Of a DNA stretch of 35,180 nucleotides, positions 7,234 to 16,592 are shown one piece after another; within the stretch, counting starts at the first letter, position 1; each line of letters starts with the position of its first letter. A program made the position numbers and the translations under genes. Source of the DNA: a bacterium. GTDB lineage: Bacteria > Zixibacteria > MSB-5A5 > GN15 > FEB-12. Below the pieces are notes generated by a model. The model searched no databases. It saw only the letters and a program-made list of their open reading frames with translations, and had not been told where the DNA came from. The stretch is from NCBI GenBank assembly GCA_030605565.1, contig JAUWIB010000131.1:1-35180 (forward strand). Direction: 5' to 3'.

Positions 7234-8742
7234 CTACCTGGGGATCACTCCGGCGGCAGCGGGAATATCCTTGACGAACTGCAGGATCGGCTCGGCATAG
7301 ATTCCAAACAAAACCACGCCGATCAAACCGATGGCAACCACCGCCACGGCCGGCGCGTTCGGTTTGATACGATACGGCGACTCTTCAGCCGAGAAGTACA
7401 TCTGCTTTATGATGTTGACATAGTAGTACAGCGCGAACACGGTCGTGAGCAAGCCGACCCCGGCCAGCCAATACAACCAGGTGTAATCCTGACTTTGTCC
7501 GGCCAGTGAAATGGCGGCTGCGAACACCTTGTACTTGGCCAGAAATCCTGCCAGCGGTGGAATGCCGGCCAACGACAACAAGAACACCGCCATACACGCC
7601 GCCAGCCCAGGCGACGATTGCGACAGACCGCGATAGGTTCCGATCTGACAGGAGCCGGTCTTGTCTTCGACTATAGCGACAATGGCGAAAGCACCCATGT
7701 TGGCGAATAGATAGGCAAAGACATAGAAGGCGACCGCTTCCAATCCCCATTCGTTGACAGCCACCATGCCGATCATAATGTAACCGGCCTGGGCAATCGA
7801 CGAATAAGCTAACATCCTCTTGATGTTGGTTTGACGGATAGCCACGACGTTGCCGTAAATCATGGCCGCACAGGCCAGGATACCGGTCAGATATCCCCAA
7901 TCATTGGGCGCCATCTCAGCGCCCCAGAAAGCCCAGAGTCCATTGACGAAAATCTTGGCAAAGGCAACCAGCCCGGCTGCTTTGGACCCGACCGACAGGA
8001 AGGCGGCGATCGGTGTCGGCGAACCCTCGTAGACATCCGGCGCCCACTGATGAAACGGCGGCAGGGATAATTTGAAACCCAAACCGGCAATAATCATAAC
8101 CATAGCCACCAGCGGCACTACCCCGAGGGATCCGTTCGCAATGAACAGAGCCGCCAGATTCATTTTCATCGCCACTATCTCGGTAGTGCCGGACATGCCG
8201 TAGAGAAACGAAAAACCATACAGCAACAAAGCCGATGAAAAAGCGCCGAACACGAAGTACTTTATCCCGGCTTCGACGGATAGCTTGTCATCCTTGAAGA
8301 ACGCAGCCAGAATAAAGAGTGGAATGGTGGTCAACTCCAGACCGATCCACAGCGACAACAACTCCTGAGAGGAAGCAAGGAACATCATCCCCACCGTCGA
8401 CAACAGGATCAGACCGAAATACTCGCCGCGATGATTGACGATCTTCTGCTTGATAATACCGAAAGAACTGCCGACCGCCATGAAAGCCGAACCGAGAAAT
8501 ATTATTTTGAAAAACAACGCCATCGGTTCGGAGAAGAACATATTGCCGAACCCGCGGCCGTAACCGGTAGTGGCCAAGAGTCCGCCACAGATAAGAAGCC
8601 CGAGCAGGGTGAGATATCCCACAGCCGATTCGCTCCGCCGCTTGCTCAGCAGATCGAACAGAAACACCACCAGCGCCCAGAGAAACAGGAATATCTCCGG
8701 GAGCATCATGCGCAGGTTGTATTCGGGCAGTTGGAATTCCAT
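7234..8742 (-). CDS. nuoN: Complex I antiporter-like subunit NuoN
   Basis: A 502-residue membrane subunit of NADH-quinone-type oxidoreductase, one of three proton-pumping antiporter-like subunits. Visible family residues include the Glu in WIGLELTTIPLF, the Lys in GIKYFVFGAFSSALLLYG, and PPFHQWAPDVYEGSPTPIAAFLSVGSKAAGL with its pumping-channel Lys. Fourteen hydrophobic segments fit the family. The start ATG at 8742 lies six bases after the nuoM stop. It is the last gene of the operon; a separate promoter follows for the next unit. Assignment as N rather than M or L rests on the HQWAPDVYEG signature and the terminal position. Confidence 0.96.
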   Translation of the reverse strand: MEFQLPEYNLRMMLPEIFLFLWALVVFLFDLLSKRRSESAVGYLTLLGLLICGGLLATTGYGRGFGNMFFSEPMALFFKIIFLGSAFMAVGSSFGIIKQKIVNHRGEYFGLILLSTVGMMFLASSQELLSLWIGLELTTIPLFILAAFFKDDKLSVEAGIKYFVFGAFSSALLLYGFSFLYGMSGTTEIVAMKMNLAALFIANGSLGVVPLVAMVMIIAGLGFKLSLPPFHQWAPDVYEGSPTPIAAFLSVGSKAAGLVAFAKIFVNGLWAFWGAEMAPNDWGYLTGILACAAMIYGNVVAIRQTNIKRMLAYSSIAQAGYIMIGMVAVNEWGLEAVAFYVFAYLFANMGAFAIVAIVEDKTGSCQIGTYRGLSQSSPGLAACMAVFLLSLAGIPPLAGFLAKYKVFAAAISLAGQSQDYTWLYWLAGVGLLTTVFALYYYVNIIKQMYFSAEESPYRIKPNAPAVAVVAIGLIGVVLFGIYAEPILQFVKDIPAAAGVIPR

Positions 8743-8748
8743 ATCGCT

Positions 8749-10239
8749 TTACCTGGCCATCAACGTTACCAGATTCTCCAAAGTAGCCCTCATCAGGTTA
8801 GAGAGCGGCGCGGGGTAGACGCCGATAGCCACCGTCAGCACCATCAGCGGCGCCACCGTGACGATTTCACGGAAGTTGATCTCCGTCAGGCCACCCCATT
8901 TAGCCTTGTCGAATTCGCCGAGGAATATCCGTTGCACCATGCGCAGCATATAAGCGGCGCCCAGCACGACACCAAGAACCGAAATGCCGACCAGCACTTT
9001 GCTCAAGGCTCCAAAGGCGCCGACAAAGATCATGAATTCACTGACGAAACCGCTCATCCCCGGCAGGCCCAACGCCGCCATCGAGAAGAATATCATGATG
9101 CCGGAATAAACGGGCAGCTTGGCGCCGATGCCGCCAAAGGCTGCTATTTCACGAGTGTGGGCGCGATCATAAAGGACTCCAACCAAGAGGAAGAGTGCGC
9201 CGGTGATAAGGCCGTGTGAAACCATCTGGAACATACAACCGGCAATCGCCGTCACCGATGAGAACGCCGCCAGCGCCAGCATACAGTAGCCCATGTGCGA
9301 GACCGACGAATACGCCACCAGTTTCTTAAGATCCTTCTGCGCCATCGAGACCAGCGCACCGTAGATGATGGCGATCACACCCAGAATGGCGATCCAGAAC
9401 GACAACGTGCGAAGAGCATCGGGGAACATCGGCCAACTGACCCGCAGCATGGCGTAAGTACCCATCTTCAACAAGACGCCGGCCAGGATTACCGACACCG
9501 CGGTCGGCGCTTCTACGTGCGCATCGGGCAACCAGGTGTGGAACGGCCAGACCGGGACTTTGATGGCAAAGGATATGAAGAAGAAGATGAAGCAGACCAT
9601 CTGCAGCGAATGCGACAGAGTCGGGCAGGTTTCGATCAGCGTCAACATGTTCAGTGTGTGCGGTTCGGATGTGAAGTACAAAATCAGGATCGATACTAAC
9701 ATGAAGATCGACCCGAACAGCGTGTAGAGGAAGAACTTGATCGCGGCGTATTCTTTTCGCGGTCCGCCCCAGACACCGATCAGGAAGTACATCGGCACCA
9801 GCATGATCTCCCAGAAGACGTAGAACAGGAAGAAGTCAAGCGATACAAACACGCCCATCATACCCGCCTCCAACAGCAGGAAGAAAGCGAAGTACTCCTT
9901 GACGCGGTTCGTGATGCCGAAGGACGCCAGCAGGGAGAGGGTAGACAAAAGCCCGGTCAAAAACAGCATCGGCACCGAGATGCCGTCAACACCCAGCAAG
10001 TACTGGACGTTCAAAGAGGGTATCCAACTGTACGGACCCTCCTGATAGGCCATGGCCGCCGAACCGGAGAAGTTGACGAAGTAATCCCAGGTGAGCCAGA
10101 AGGAGACCAGCATCGGGATCAGACTGATGATGGTCGCGGTCCACCGGATGGCCTTGTGGTTCTCCTTGGGGAGAAACATCACGACCACCATCCCGAATAT
10201 GGGTACGAATATCAATGAACTCAGATACGGAAATTCCAT
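8749..10239 (-). CDS. nuoM: Complex I antiporter-like subunit NuoM
   Basis: A 496-residue membrane subunit with the M-type signatures FYVFWEIMLVPMYFLIGVWGG (conserved Glu), AIKFFLYTLFGSIFML (conserved Lys) and PFHTWLPDAHVEAPTAVSVILAGVLLKMGTYAMLR. These residues form its proton half-channels. Length is normal for the family. It lies between nuoL and nuoN in standard order, 22 bases after nuoL. A GGAGG sits about 13 bases before the ATG at 10239, which is somewhat distant. Confidence 0.96.
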   Translation of the reverse strand: MEFPYLSSLIFVPIFGMVVVMFLPKENHKAIRWTATIISLIPMLVSFWLTWDYFVNFSGSAAMAYQEGPYSWIPSLNVQYLLGVDGISVPMLFLTGLLSTLSLLASFGITNRVKEYFAFFLLLEAGMMGVFVSLDFFLFYVFWEIMLVPMYFLIGVWGGPRKEYAAIKFFLYTLFGSIFMLVSILILYFTSEPHTLNMLTLIETCPTLSHSLQMVCFIFFFISFAIKVPVWPFHTWLPDAHVEAPTAVSVILAGVLLKMGTYAMLRVSWPMFPDALRTLSFWIAILGVIAIIYGALVSMAQKDLKKLVAYSSVSHMGYCMLALAAFSSVTAIAGCMFQMVSHGLITGALFLLVGVLYDRAHTREIAAFGGIGAKLPVYSGIMIFFSMAALGLPGMSGFVSEFMIFVGAFGALSKVLVGISVLGVVLGAAYMLRMVQRIFLGEFDKAKWGGLTEINFREIVTVAPLMVLTVAIGVYPAPLSNLMRATLENLVTLMAR

Positions 10240-10261
10240 GACTATGATCTATCCTCCAAAC

Positions 10262-12355
10262 TCAAACATGTTCTTCTTGTTTTGTTTCCTGGCCGGCCGG
10301 CTGTCGTCCGATAGTACGAGAGAGTATGGCCAGGAATATAATACCGACCGCCAGCAGAATGGTCAGGACGGGCCAGCCGACTTCTCTCTCCTGTGGGCCG
10401 ACCTCAAGCTTGAATAGGCTGACCAAAACCACCAGCAGCAGCGCGAAAAAGGTATAGGACTGCACGCGACCGGTCTGCAGGAAACGACCGATGTTACCGC
10501 TCTGCCGGACAATCCATCCGGAGCCGTTAACGGCGCCGTCGACGATCCATTTGTCAAACCATTGTTTCATATCCGCCCAGAACACGGTTGCCCAGGCTGT
10601 GCCGTTGACCAGGCCATCGATTACGACCGCGTCGAAACGCCACATGAGCCGCCCAAAGGCCATCACGGGGCGTATTAGCACCGCATCGTACAACTCATCG
10701 AAGTAGTACTTGTTGTAAAGAAGCGTGTAGAGCGGCTTGAATTTTTCAGCCACGCGGTCGGCGGAGATTGATTTCTTGTAATACATCAGGTAGGCCAGTC
10801 CGATTCCGGAGACGGCCATGATGGTCGAGATAATCATCAACCACCAGTTGGCGTGCGGATGATACGGCTCGCCGTGGTAGACGAACGATGCAAAACCATT
10901 CTGTAACCAGGGCAGGCCGACCCAACCGGCGAAGATCGCCAGGAAGGCCAGGAACACCAGCGGGTAGGTCATGGACTTCGGTGATTCATGAGCGTGTTCG
11001 TACTTCTCTTTATCGCGTGGCTCGCCAAAGAAGGTCAGGAAGCACAACCGGAACATGTAGAACGCTGTCATGAACGCGATCAGTAGAGTGAACACGAGGA
11101 AAACCGGATGATGCGACGCGGTGGCCACGATTTCATCTTTTGACCAGAAGCCGGACAGCGGGAAGATACCGGCGATAGACAGCGATGCGATTATGAATGC
11201 CGGCGCAGTCAGTTTCAACTTACTGAATAGCCCACCCATCTCCTGAATGTTGTTGGTACGAATGGCATGAATGATCGAACCTGCGGCAAGGAACAGGAGT
11301 CCCTTGAAGAAGGCGTGCGTCATCAGGTGGAAAGTTCCGGCGTAGAAACCGGGCGAATGGAGTCCCATGGCGGAATCGTAACCATACAACCCGAGCGCCA
11401 TCATCATGTAGCCGAGTTGACTGACCGTGGAGTAGGCCAGCACACGTTTGATATCGTTTTGCACCAGGGCAATCGACGCTGCCATGAACGACGTAATTAA
11501 TCCTATGATGGCTACCACCAACGAGGCTTCAGCCGACCCGACAAAAACAGTCATGGCGCGCGCCACCAGGTAGACACCCGCCGCCACCATGGTAGCGGCG
11601 TGGATCAACGCCGAAACCGGCGTCGGGCCTTCCATCGCATCCGGCAGCCATACGTGCAAGGGGAACTGGGCCGATTTGCCGACAGCACCGCAGAACACAA
11701 AGATAGCGATAAGCGTGACAATACCGGCGGGGATAACTCCGGCTGAGATTTGGTCGAAGACGCCGCCATAGTTGAACGTGCCGGCGTATACGGCAATGAG
11801 GAACAGTCCGACCAGGAAACCCAGGTCACCGATGCGAGTGGTGATAAAAGCTTTCTTGCATGCGTCGGCCGCCGATACTTTCTCAAACCAGAACCCGATC
11901 AGCAGATAACTGGTCAAACCGACCAACTCCCAGAAGATGAAGATCATGAAAAAGTTATTGGCCAGCACCAAACCAAGCATCGAGAACAGGAACAGCGACA
12001 GGTAAGCGAAGAAGCGGCTAAAACGCGGGTCGCCGTGCATGTATCCGACCGAATAGATTTCCACGCTGGCGCCGACAGTGGTAACCACCAGCAGCATCAC
12101 GGCTGCCAGCGGGTCAATCAGGATGCCGATCTCCGGAACAAAACTGCCCAGATCAATAAACTTGTAGTAGGCCTCGTACGGTTCGCCGTGACGAGCCAGC
12201 GTCTCGATCAGTACGATGATAGACATGACCCAGGAGGCCAGGATTATCATGATCGAGAATACAGCCGACAGCATCTCCTTCCACCTGAGAAAGAAGACTA
12301 TTATCAGGAAGGACAACAGCGGAAGCAGCGCAATCAGGTATGAGTGTTCGGTCAT
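10262..12355 (-). CDS. nuoL: Complex I antiporter-like subunit NuoL
   Basis: A 697-residue distal pump subunit of complex I. Diagnostic stretches are IFWELVGLTSYLLIGFW, GKSAQFPLHVWLPDAMEGPTPVSALIHAATMVAAGVYL and LAYSTVSQLGYMM. The C-terminal third is longer than in NuoM and NuoN and should hold the lateral helix that braces the membrane arm. The last hydrophobic stretch lies near residues 640-685, followed by a short charged tail. The ATG at 12355 is ten bases after the nuoK stop. Nothing appears truncated. Confidence 0.96.
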   Translation of the reverse strand: MTEHSYLIALLPLLSFLIIVFFLRWKEMLSAVFSIMIILASWVMSIIVLIETLARHGEPYEAYYKFIDLGSFVPEIGILIDPLAAVMLLVVTTVGASVEIYSVGYMHGDPRFSRFFAYLSLFLFSMLGLVLANNFFMIFIFWELVGLTSYLLIGFWFEKVSAADACKKAFITTRIGDLGFLVGLFLIAVYAGTFNYGGVFDQISAGVIPAGIVTLIAIFVFCGAVGKSAQFPLHVWLPDAMEGPTPVSALIHAATMVAAGVYLVARAMTVFVGSAEASLVVAIIGLITSFMAASIALVQNDIKRVLAYSTVSQLGYMMMALGLYGYDSAMGLHSPGFYAGTFHLMTHAFFKGLLFLAAGSIIHAIRTNNIQEMGGLFSKLKLTAPAFIIASLSIAGIFPLSGFWSKDEIVATASHHPVFLVFTLLIAFMTAFYMFRLCFLTFFGEPRDKEKYEHAHESPKSMTYPLVFLAFLAIFAGWVGLPWLQNGFASFVYHGEPYHPHANWWLMIISTIMAVSGIGLAYLMYYKKSISADRVAEKFKPLYTLLYNKYYFDELYDAVLIRPVMAFGRLMWRFDAVVIDGLVNGTAWATVFWADMKQWFDKWIVDGAVNGSGWIVRQSGNIGRFLQTGRVQSYTFFALLLVVLVSLFKLEVGPQEREVGWPVLTILLAVGIIFLAILSRTIGRQPAGQETKQEEHV

Positions 12356-12365
12356 GCTTGCTATC

Positions 12366-12665
12366 CTACCACTTCATTACGTTGACGTTATCCATGCCGA
12401 TTCCGCGCCAGTTGCGATATATCAACAGAACTATCGCCAGTCCCACGACTGCTTCGGCCGCGGCCACGACCACTATGAAAATCGCAAACATCTGCCCCAC
12501 CAGAGCGTCGGTGGCGACATATTTGTTGAAGGTGACGAAGTTTATGCAGGCGGCGTTAAACATCAGTTCCAGCGACATCAGAATCCCGATGACATTGCGA
12601 CGCGTCAGAACGCCGAACAGACCGATGGCAAAAAGAGCAGCCGCCAAAGCCAGATAGTAATACAT
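12366..12665 (-). CDS. nuoK: Complex I subunit NuoK
   Basis: A 99-residue protein with three membrane helices, the usual NuoK size. Both conserved membrane glutamates are present: E33 in SLELMFNAA and E71 in AAAEAVVGLA. In studied complexes these residues carry protons between the E-channel and the antiporter subunits. The ATG at 12665 shares one base with the nuoJ TGA (TGATG), which indicates coupled translation. Confidence 0.96.
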   Translation of the reverse strand: MYYYLALAAALFAIGLFGVLTRRNVIGILMSLELMFNAACINFVTFNKYVATDALVGQMFAIFIVVVAAAEAVVGLAIVLLIYRNWRGIGMDNVNVMKW

Positions 12666-13171
12666 CAGGAGCGCTCCTTTCTGGCCAGCACGATGGCGCC
12701 GATCAAAGCCGCCAGCAAGAGCACTGATACCAATTCAAACGGCAGCATGAAATCGGTCATGAGATACTTGCCGATACTGCCGACGTTGTCGCTGATCAAC
12801 TCACCCTTAGCCGGCATCCAGACGCCGGTATTTTTGATCAGGTAGGGGACACCGATAGCGAATAAGGCGCACACGACAAAGGCGATAGTGCCATTCTCGT
12901 TGTGCTGGATCAGTGATTCAGAAGCCAGATCGGATGTCAACATAACAGTGAACACAATCAGGATCGCCACCGCGCCGACGTAAATCAAGACCTGCGCTGC
13001 GGCCAGGAACTCCGCCTCAAGCAGCACATAGATGCCGGCCACTGCGAACAAACACAGAATCAGGCAGAGGGCGCAGTGGAACATGTTCCTGAGTGTCACC
13101 ACGAGAAACCCGGAAACCAGGATCACTACGGCGAGAATCCAGAAAACAATGCCGGGCTCAAGCGCTTGCAT
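12665..13171 (-). CDS. nuoJ: Complex I subunit NuoJ
   Basis: A 168-residue protein with five membrane segments. It has the conserved third-helix pattern EFLAAAQVLIYVGAVAILIVFTVMLT, which contains the pi-bulge tyrosine involved in coupling. The ATG at 13171 lies inside the 3' end of nuoI (14-base overlap), and the stop overlaps nuoK. Length and gene order are standard. Confidence 0.95.
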   Translation of the reverse strand: MQALEPGIVFWILAVVILVSGFLVVTLRNMFHCALCLILCLFAVAGIYVLLEAEFLAAAQVLIYVGAVAILIVFTVMLTSDLASESLIQHNENGTIAFVVCALFAIGVPYLIKNTGVWMPAKGELISDNVGSIGKYLMTDFMLPFELVSVLLLAALIGAIVLARKERS

Positions 13172-13943
13172 CGGTTTGATCTCCCTCTTTCTTGTCTTCA
13201 GTTTTGGGGATAGCCTTTTCCACGGGCGTCTCGGTGGGCGCCTCCGGTGAAGGCGGCGGCTTCTCTTCGGTCGGCTCAGTCGGCGTCGTTACATCGGTAG
13301 CAGGCTGCGGCTGTGGCTCCGCCACAGGGGTGTCGGCAGCTTCAGTCGCAGTATCGGCCGGTTTGTCGGCCACCGTCTCATCGGCAACCGGCGGCTTCTC
13401 TTCGGCTGCTGTTTCCGTATTGTCTTTTGCCGGCGCCGCCGGTTCAGTTGAGGCCTGTTTGTCTGAAACAGGCTTGGCCGGTTTCGGTTTTTTCTTCTTG
13501 CGGGTGTCTACGTAGTCGACGTCGAGACCGACTTCCTGCAATTTCTTCACATCCCAGGTCAGGTCGTCCTTGTCCAGCGTCGAGAATTCATACTTGGTTG
13601 CCATTTTAAGCGCGCTGAAGTTGCACGCCTCTTCGCACAAACCGCAGAAGCAGCACAGGGCGTTGTCGACGATAAATTGGTCGAGCACTTTTCTTTTGTT
13701 CTCGTCGCGATGCGAATCGATTCGGATTGCCGCCGTCGGGCAGGCCCGCATGCACAACTCGCAGGCGGTGCAGTTTAGTTCGCCGGTCTCCTTGTCGGAT
13801 AGAAGTACGACGATGCCGCGCGAGCCTTCCGGAATATCGTAACGCTGTTCGGGATACTGGATAGTGATCGCATGCCGACCGAGATGCTTTCCGGCAATAC
13901 CGAGACCTAAGAGAAGGTTCTTTATGTGGCTTATCAAATCCAT
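13158..13943 (-). CDS. nuoI: Complex I 2x[4Fe-4S] subunit NuoI with a long disordered tail
   Basis: A 261-residue peripheral subunit that passes electrons towards the N2 cluster. Two ferredoxin motifs are intact: C58-C61-C64-C68 (NCTACELCMRACP) and C97-C100-C103-C107 (LCCFCGLCEEACNF). The start is taken as ATG at 13943 (MDLISHIKNLLLGLG), eleven bases after the nuoH stop; an upstream in-frame extension overlaps nuoH and does not resemble NuoI. From about residue 148 the protein continues as a Lys/Pro stretch and then roughly 110 residues rich in Pro, Ala, Thr and Glu. This tail is absent from ordinary NuoI (about 150-180 residues), looks disordered, and has no recognisable domain. It overlaps nuoJ by 14 bases. 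Confidence 0.94.
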   Translation of the reverse strand: MDLISHIKNLLLGLGIAGKHLGRHAITIQYPEQRYDIPEGSRGIVVLLSDKETGELNCTACELCMRACPTAAIRIDSHRDENKRKVLDQFIVDNALCCFCGLCEEACNFSALKMATKYEFSTLDKDDLTWDVKKLQEVGLDVDYVDTRKKKKPKPAKPVSDKQASTEPAAPAKDNTETAAEEKPPVADETVADKPADTATEAADTPVAEPQPQPATDVTTPTEPTEEKPPPSPEAPTETPVEKAIPKTEDKKEGDQTDASA

Positions 13944-13954
13944 CCGAGAACTAC

Positions 13955-15019
13955 CTACTCCCAATATCCCAAGTATTTCAGTATTCCGGCCAGAATCAGA
14001 TTGGCAAACGTCACCGGCACCAGAAACTTCCAGGCGAATTCCATCAGTTGATCGACCCGCAATCTTGGATAGGTCCATCGAACGAGCATCAAGAGGAAAA
14101 CCATCGACAGCGTCTTGCCCATAAACCAGACCCACGACGGCAACCAGGGGCCGTTCCAGCCGCCGAGGAACACGGTCGCGGCGATGGCCGAAACCGTAAA
14201 CATATTGATAAATTCGGCCAGGAAGAACATGGCGAACTTCATGCCGGAGTATTCGACATTATACCCTGCCACCAGTTCCTGCTCGGCCTCGGGGATATCG
14301 AACGGCGTGCGGTTGGCCTCAGCGATGGCGGCCACGGTGTAGGTGACAAACGCAATGGGACCAAACGGCACGCGGAAAATGAACCAGTTGAACCAACCGG
14401 ACTGTGACTCAACAATGTCAACCATCGAAAGCGAGCCTACGTACAGAATAACCGCCAGGAGCGACACCACCATCGGCACTTCGTAGCTGATCACCTGCGC
14501 CGCCGAGCGCATACCGCCGAGAAGAGCGTACTTGTTGTTGGAACCCCAGCCGGCCATCAAGAGCGAGATCACGGTGAAGGTCGTCACGGCCATAATGTAC
14601 AGGATACCGATGTTGAGATCGGCTACGATCAGCCCGCGTCCGAACGGCATGCAGACATAGGCCGAAAAGGCCGCCACAAAACAGATTACGGGCGCCCAGA
14701 AGAAGACGACTTTGTCGCGGGTCGCCACGCGAATATCTTCCTTTTGCAGGAGCTTCAGCGCGTCCATGACCGTTTGATACCAGCCATGCCAGCCCACCCG
14801 CATGGGGCCGAAACGTTGCTGGATGTGAGCGGCGATTTTGCGTTCCCACCAGACCAGGAACAACGCAATAAGTGCGAGCAAGCCGAACACGGTCGCACTC
14901 AGGGCGGCGTACATGATCACGTCCTGCCACGGCTGCGGCAATCCGATCGAAACCAGCAACTCATTCAGCCACCTGAAAAGGCCGTCAAGCTCGCCAACCG
15001 CAAACACCGGAGAGATCAT
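13955..15019 (-). CDS. nuoH: Complex I quinone-site membrane subunit NuoH
   Basis: A 354-residue membrane subunit that, with NuoD and NuoB, forms the quinone chamber. Signatures present are WWERKIAAHIQQRFGPMRVG, AGWGSNNKYALLGGMRSAAQVISYEVP and AIAEANRTPFDIPEAEQELVAGYNVEYSG, including the acidic loop facing the quinone tunnel. The ATG at 15019 overlaps the nuoD TGA as ATGA and has a strong GGAGGTG ribosome-binding site. nuoD is thus joined directly to nuoH, where nuoE, nuoF and nuoG would sit in a 14-gene operon. Confidence 0.97.
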   Translation of the reverse strand: MISPVFAVGELDGLFRWLNELLVSIGLPQPWQDVIMYAALSATVFGLLALIALFLVWWERKIAAHIQQRFGPMRVGWHGWYQTVMDALKLLQKEDIRVATRDKVVFFWAPVICFVAAFSAYVCMPFGRGLIVADLNIGILYIMAVTTFTVISLLMAGWGSNNKYALLGGMRSAAQVISYEVPMVVSLLAVILYVGSLSMVDIVESQSGWFNWFIFRVPFGPIAFVTYTVAAIAEANRTPFDIPEAEQELVAGYNVEYSGMKFAMFFLAEFINMFTVSAIAATVFLGGWNGPWLPSWVWFMGKTLSMVFLLMLVRWTYPRLRVDQLMEFAWKFLVPVTFANLILAGILKYLGYWE

Positions 15020-16119
15020 CGATCCACCTCCGGCATGATGATATCAAGGGTAGCGAAAATCGCTACCACGTCGGCGATCAATACATCGGTGCTGATCTCA
15101 GGCACCAGCATCAGATGATTGTAGGAACTGCCGCGCAGCTTGACTCGCATCGGTTTGGTAGTGCCGTCGGAACGGATGTACACACCCATCTCACCACGAG
15201 CGCTCTCGATCCGTGAGTACACTTCGCCCTCAGGCGGCTTGAGTTTCGGCTTGACCTTGCATTTGATGTCACCCTCGGGCAGATTGTCCAGCGCCTGCTC
15301 GATAATCTTCAGCGACTCCTTCATCTCATCAAGTCGCTGGATGAACCGATCGTAGCAGTCGCCATTCGGCTGAGTGGGTATCTCGAAATCAAACTTGTCG
15401 TAGACGGAGTAAGGATCGTTGCGGCGGACATCGTACTTGACGCCCGATGCGCGCAGCACGGGTCCGGAAGCACCGTAGGCGATGGCCGCCTCAGGTGTAA
15501 GCACACCGATGTCCTTCATGCGTCCCAGAAAGATCGGGTTTCCGTTCAGCAGACCCTCGTAGTCTGAGAATTTACTCCACATCATCTTCACGAATTCACG
15601 ACACTTCGGCACGAATTCCGGCGGGATATCTTTGGAGACACCACCGATGCGAATGTAGTTATAGGTCAACCGCTGGCCGCAAGTGATCTCGAACAGGTCC
15701 ATGATGTCTTCACGCTCCCGCAGGCCGTACAGGAACGGTGTGTAGGCGCCGACATCCATCGCCGTCACTCCCCAGAATATCAGATGCGATGCGATCCGGT
15801 TGAGTTCGACCATGATAACCCGCAGGTACTCCGCCCGCTCGGGAACTTCGAGCCCGGCCAGTTTCTCGACAGCCAGGGCGTAGACGTGCTCTGTCGCCAT
15901 AGCCGTGACGTATTCAAAGCGATCCATCAACGGCGTACATTGAGGATAGGTGCGGTTCTCGCAGATCTTCTCGATGGCGCGATGAAGGTAGCCGATCACC
16001 GGTTCGATAGCCACGACCTTCTCACCATCCATAGTGAGTATCAATCGGCAAACACCATGCGTCGAGGGGTGGTGCGGCCCCATGTTGACCAGGAACTCTT
16101 CTGTTCTCAGTTCAGCCAA
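15016..16119 (-). CDS. nuoD: Complex I 49-kDa-type subunit NuoD
   Basis: A 367-residue subunit lining the quinone site, related to [NiFe]-hydrogenase large subunits but lacking the NiFe-binding cysteines. It has MGPHHPSTHGV (residues 13-23, with the quinone-site His) and IGYLHRAIEK near 42-51. I choose the TTG at 16119 as start. It has GGAG seven bases upstream, follows the nuoC stop directly, and gives the normal beginning (M)AELRTEEFLVNMGP. A TTG at 16143 would add eight residues that only read through the end of nuoC. The C terminus (DIIMPEVDR) is intact. It is not fused to NuoC. Confidence 0.95.
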   Translation of the reverse strand: MAELRTEEFLVNMGPHHPSTHGVCRLILTMDGEKVVAIEPVIGYLHRAIEKICENRTYPQCTPLMDRFEYVTAMATEHVYALAVEKLAGLEVPERAEYLRVIMVELNRIASHLIFWGVTAMDVGAYTPFLYGLREREDIMDLFEITCGQRLTYNYIRIGGVSKDIPPEFVPKCREFVKMMWSKFSDYEGLLNGNPIFLGRMKDIGVLTPEAAIAYGASGPVLRASGVKYDVRRNDPYSVYDKFDFEIPTQPNGDCYDRFIQRLDEMKESLKIIEQALDNLPEGDIKCKVKPKLKPPEGEVYSRIESARGEMGVYIRSDGTTKPMRVKLRGSSYNHLMLVPEISTDVLIADVVAIFATLDIIMPEVDR

Positions 16120-16120
16120 C

Positions 16121-16591
16121 CTATAGCTCCGGCATCCGCACAAAGTCGGGTGCGTCCCAGTCCTTGCGCATCGGGTATCCCTGGTCCCAGTCGTCGGGCA
16201 AAAGGAATCGTTTCAAGTTATCGTGGTTATTGATGTCGATACCGTACAGTTCCCAGATTTCACGCTCATGCCAGTCGGCGGCTGTCCAGATATCCTTGAC
16301 CGAATCGATAACCGCCTGGTCATACGAGAGCACTAACTTGAAATCAAGGCGAAGATTATTGCTGATGGACGACAGCGAGTAGACGACCTCGAACTGCTCA
16401 CCGGTATCGACCCCGGCGATGTTGTTCAGGAAATCGAACTTGAGTTGCTCGTCGTCGTAGAGCATCCGCGCGACCTTGGTCAGGTTAGCCGGCTTGACTT
16501 CGCACATCAGGTCAAAGACGCCTGTTTCCAGAGGGGTCAGCAGCCCGTCGTATTTCTTGAGGATATGTTCTTTGAGTTCGTCTCGGGTCAT
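16121..16591 (-). CDS. nuoC: Complex I 30-kDa-type subunit NuoC
   Basis: A 156-residue hydrophilic subunit of the connecting module. Its hallmark is DIWTAADWHEREIWELYGIDINNHDNLKRFLLPDDW, followed by YPMRKDW. The ATG at 16591 is chosen because it follows the nuoB stop by one base. An upstream in-frame start at 16615 would lie within nuoB. Length fits a stand-alone NuoC rather than a NuoCD fusion. Confidence 0.94.
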   Translation of the reverse strand: MTRDELKEHILKKYDGLLTPLETGVFDLMCEVKPANLTKVARMLYDDEQLKFDFLNNIAGVDTGEQFEVVYSLSSISNNLRLDFKLVLSYDQAVIDSVKDIWTAADWHEREIWELYGIDINNHDNLKRFLLPDDWDQGYPMRKDWDAPDFVRMPEL

Positions 16592-16592
16592 G

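Noticed and set aside
8431-9219. 262-codon plus-strand open frame
   Set aside because: Antisense to nuoN and nuoM, with the composition expected of a mirrored membrane-protein gene and no recognisable family.
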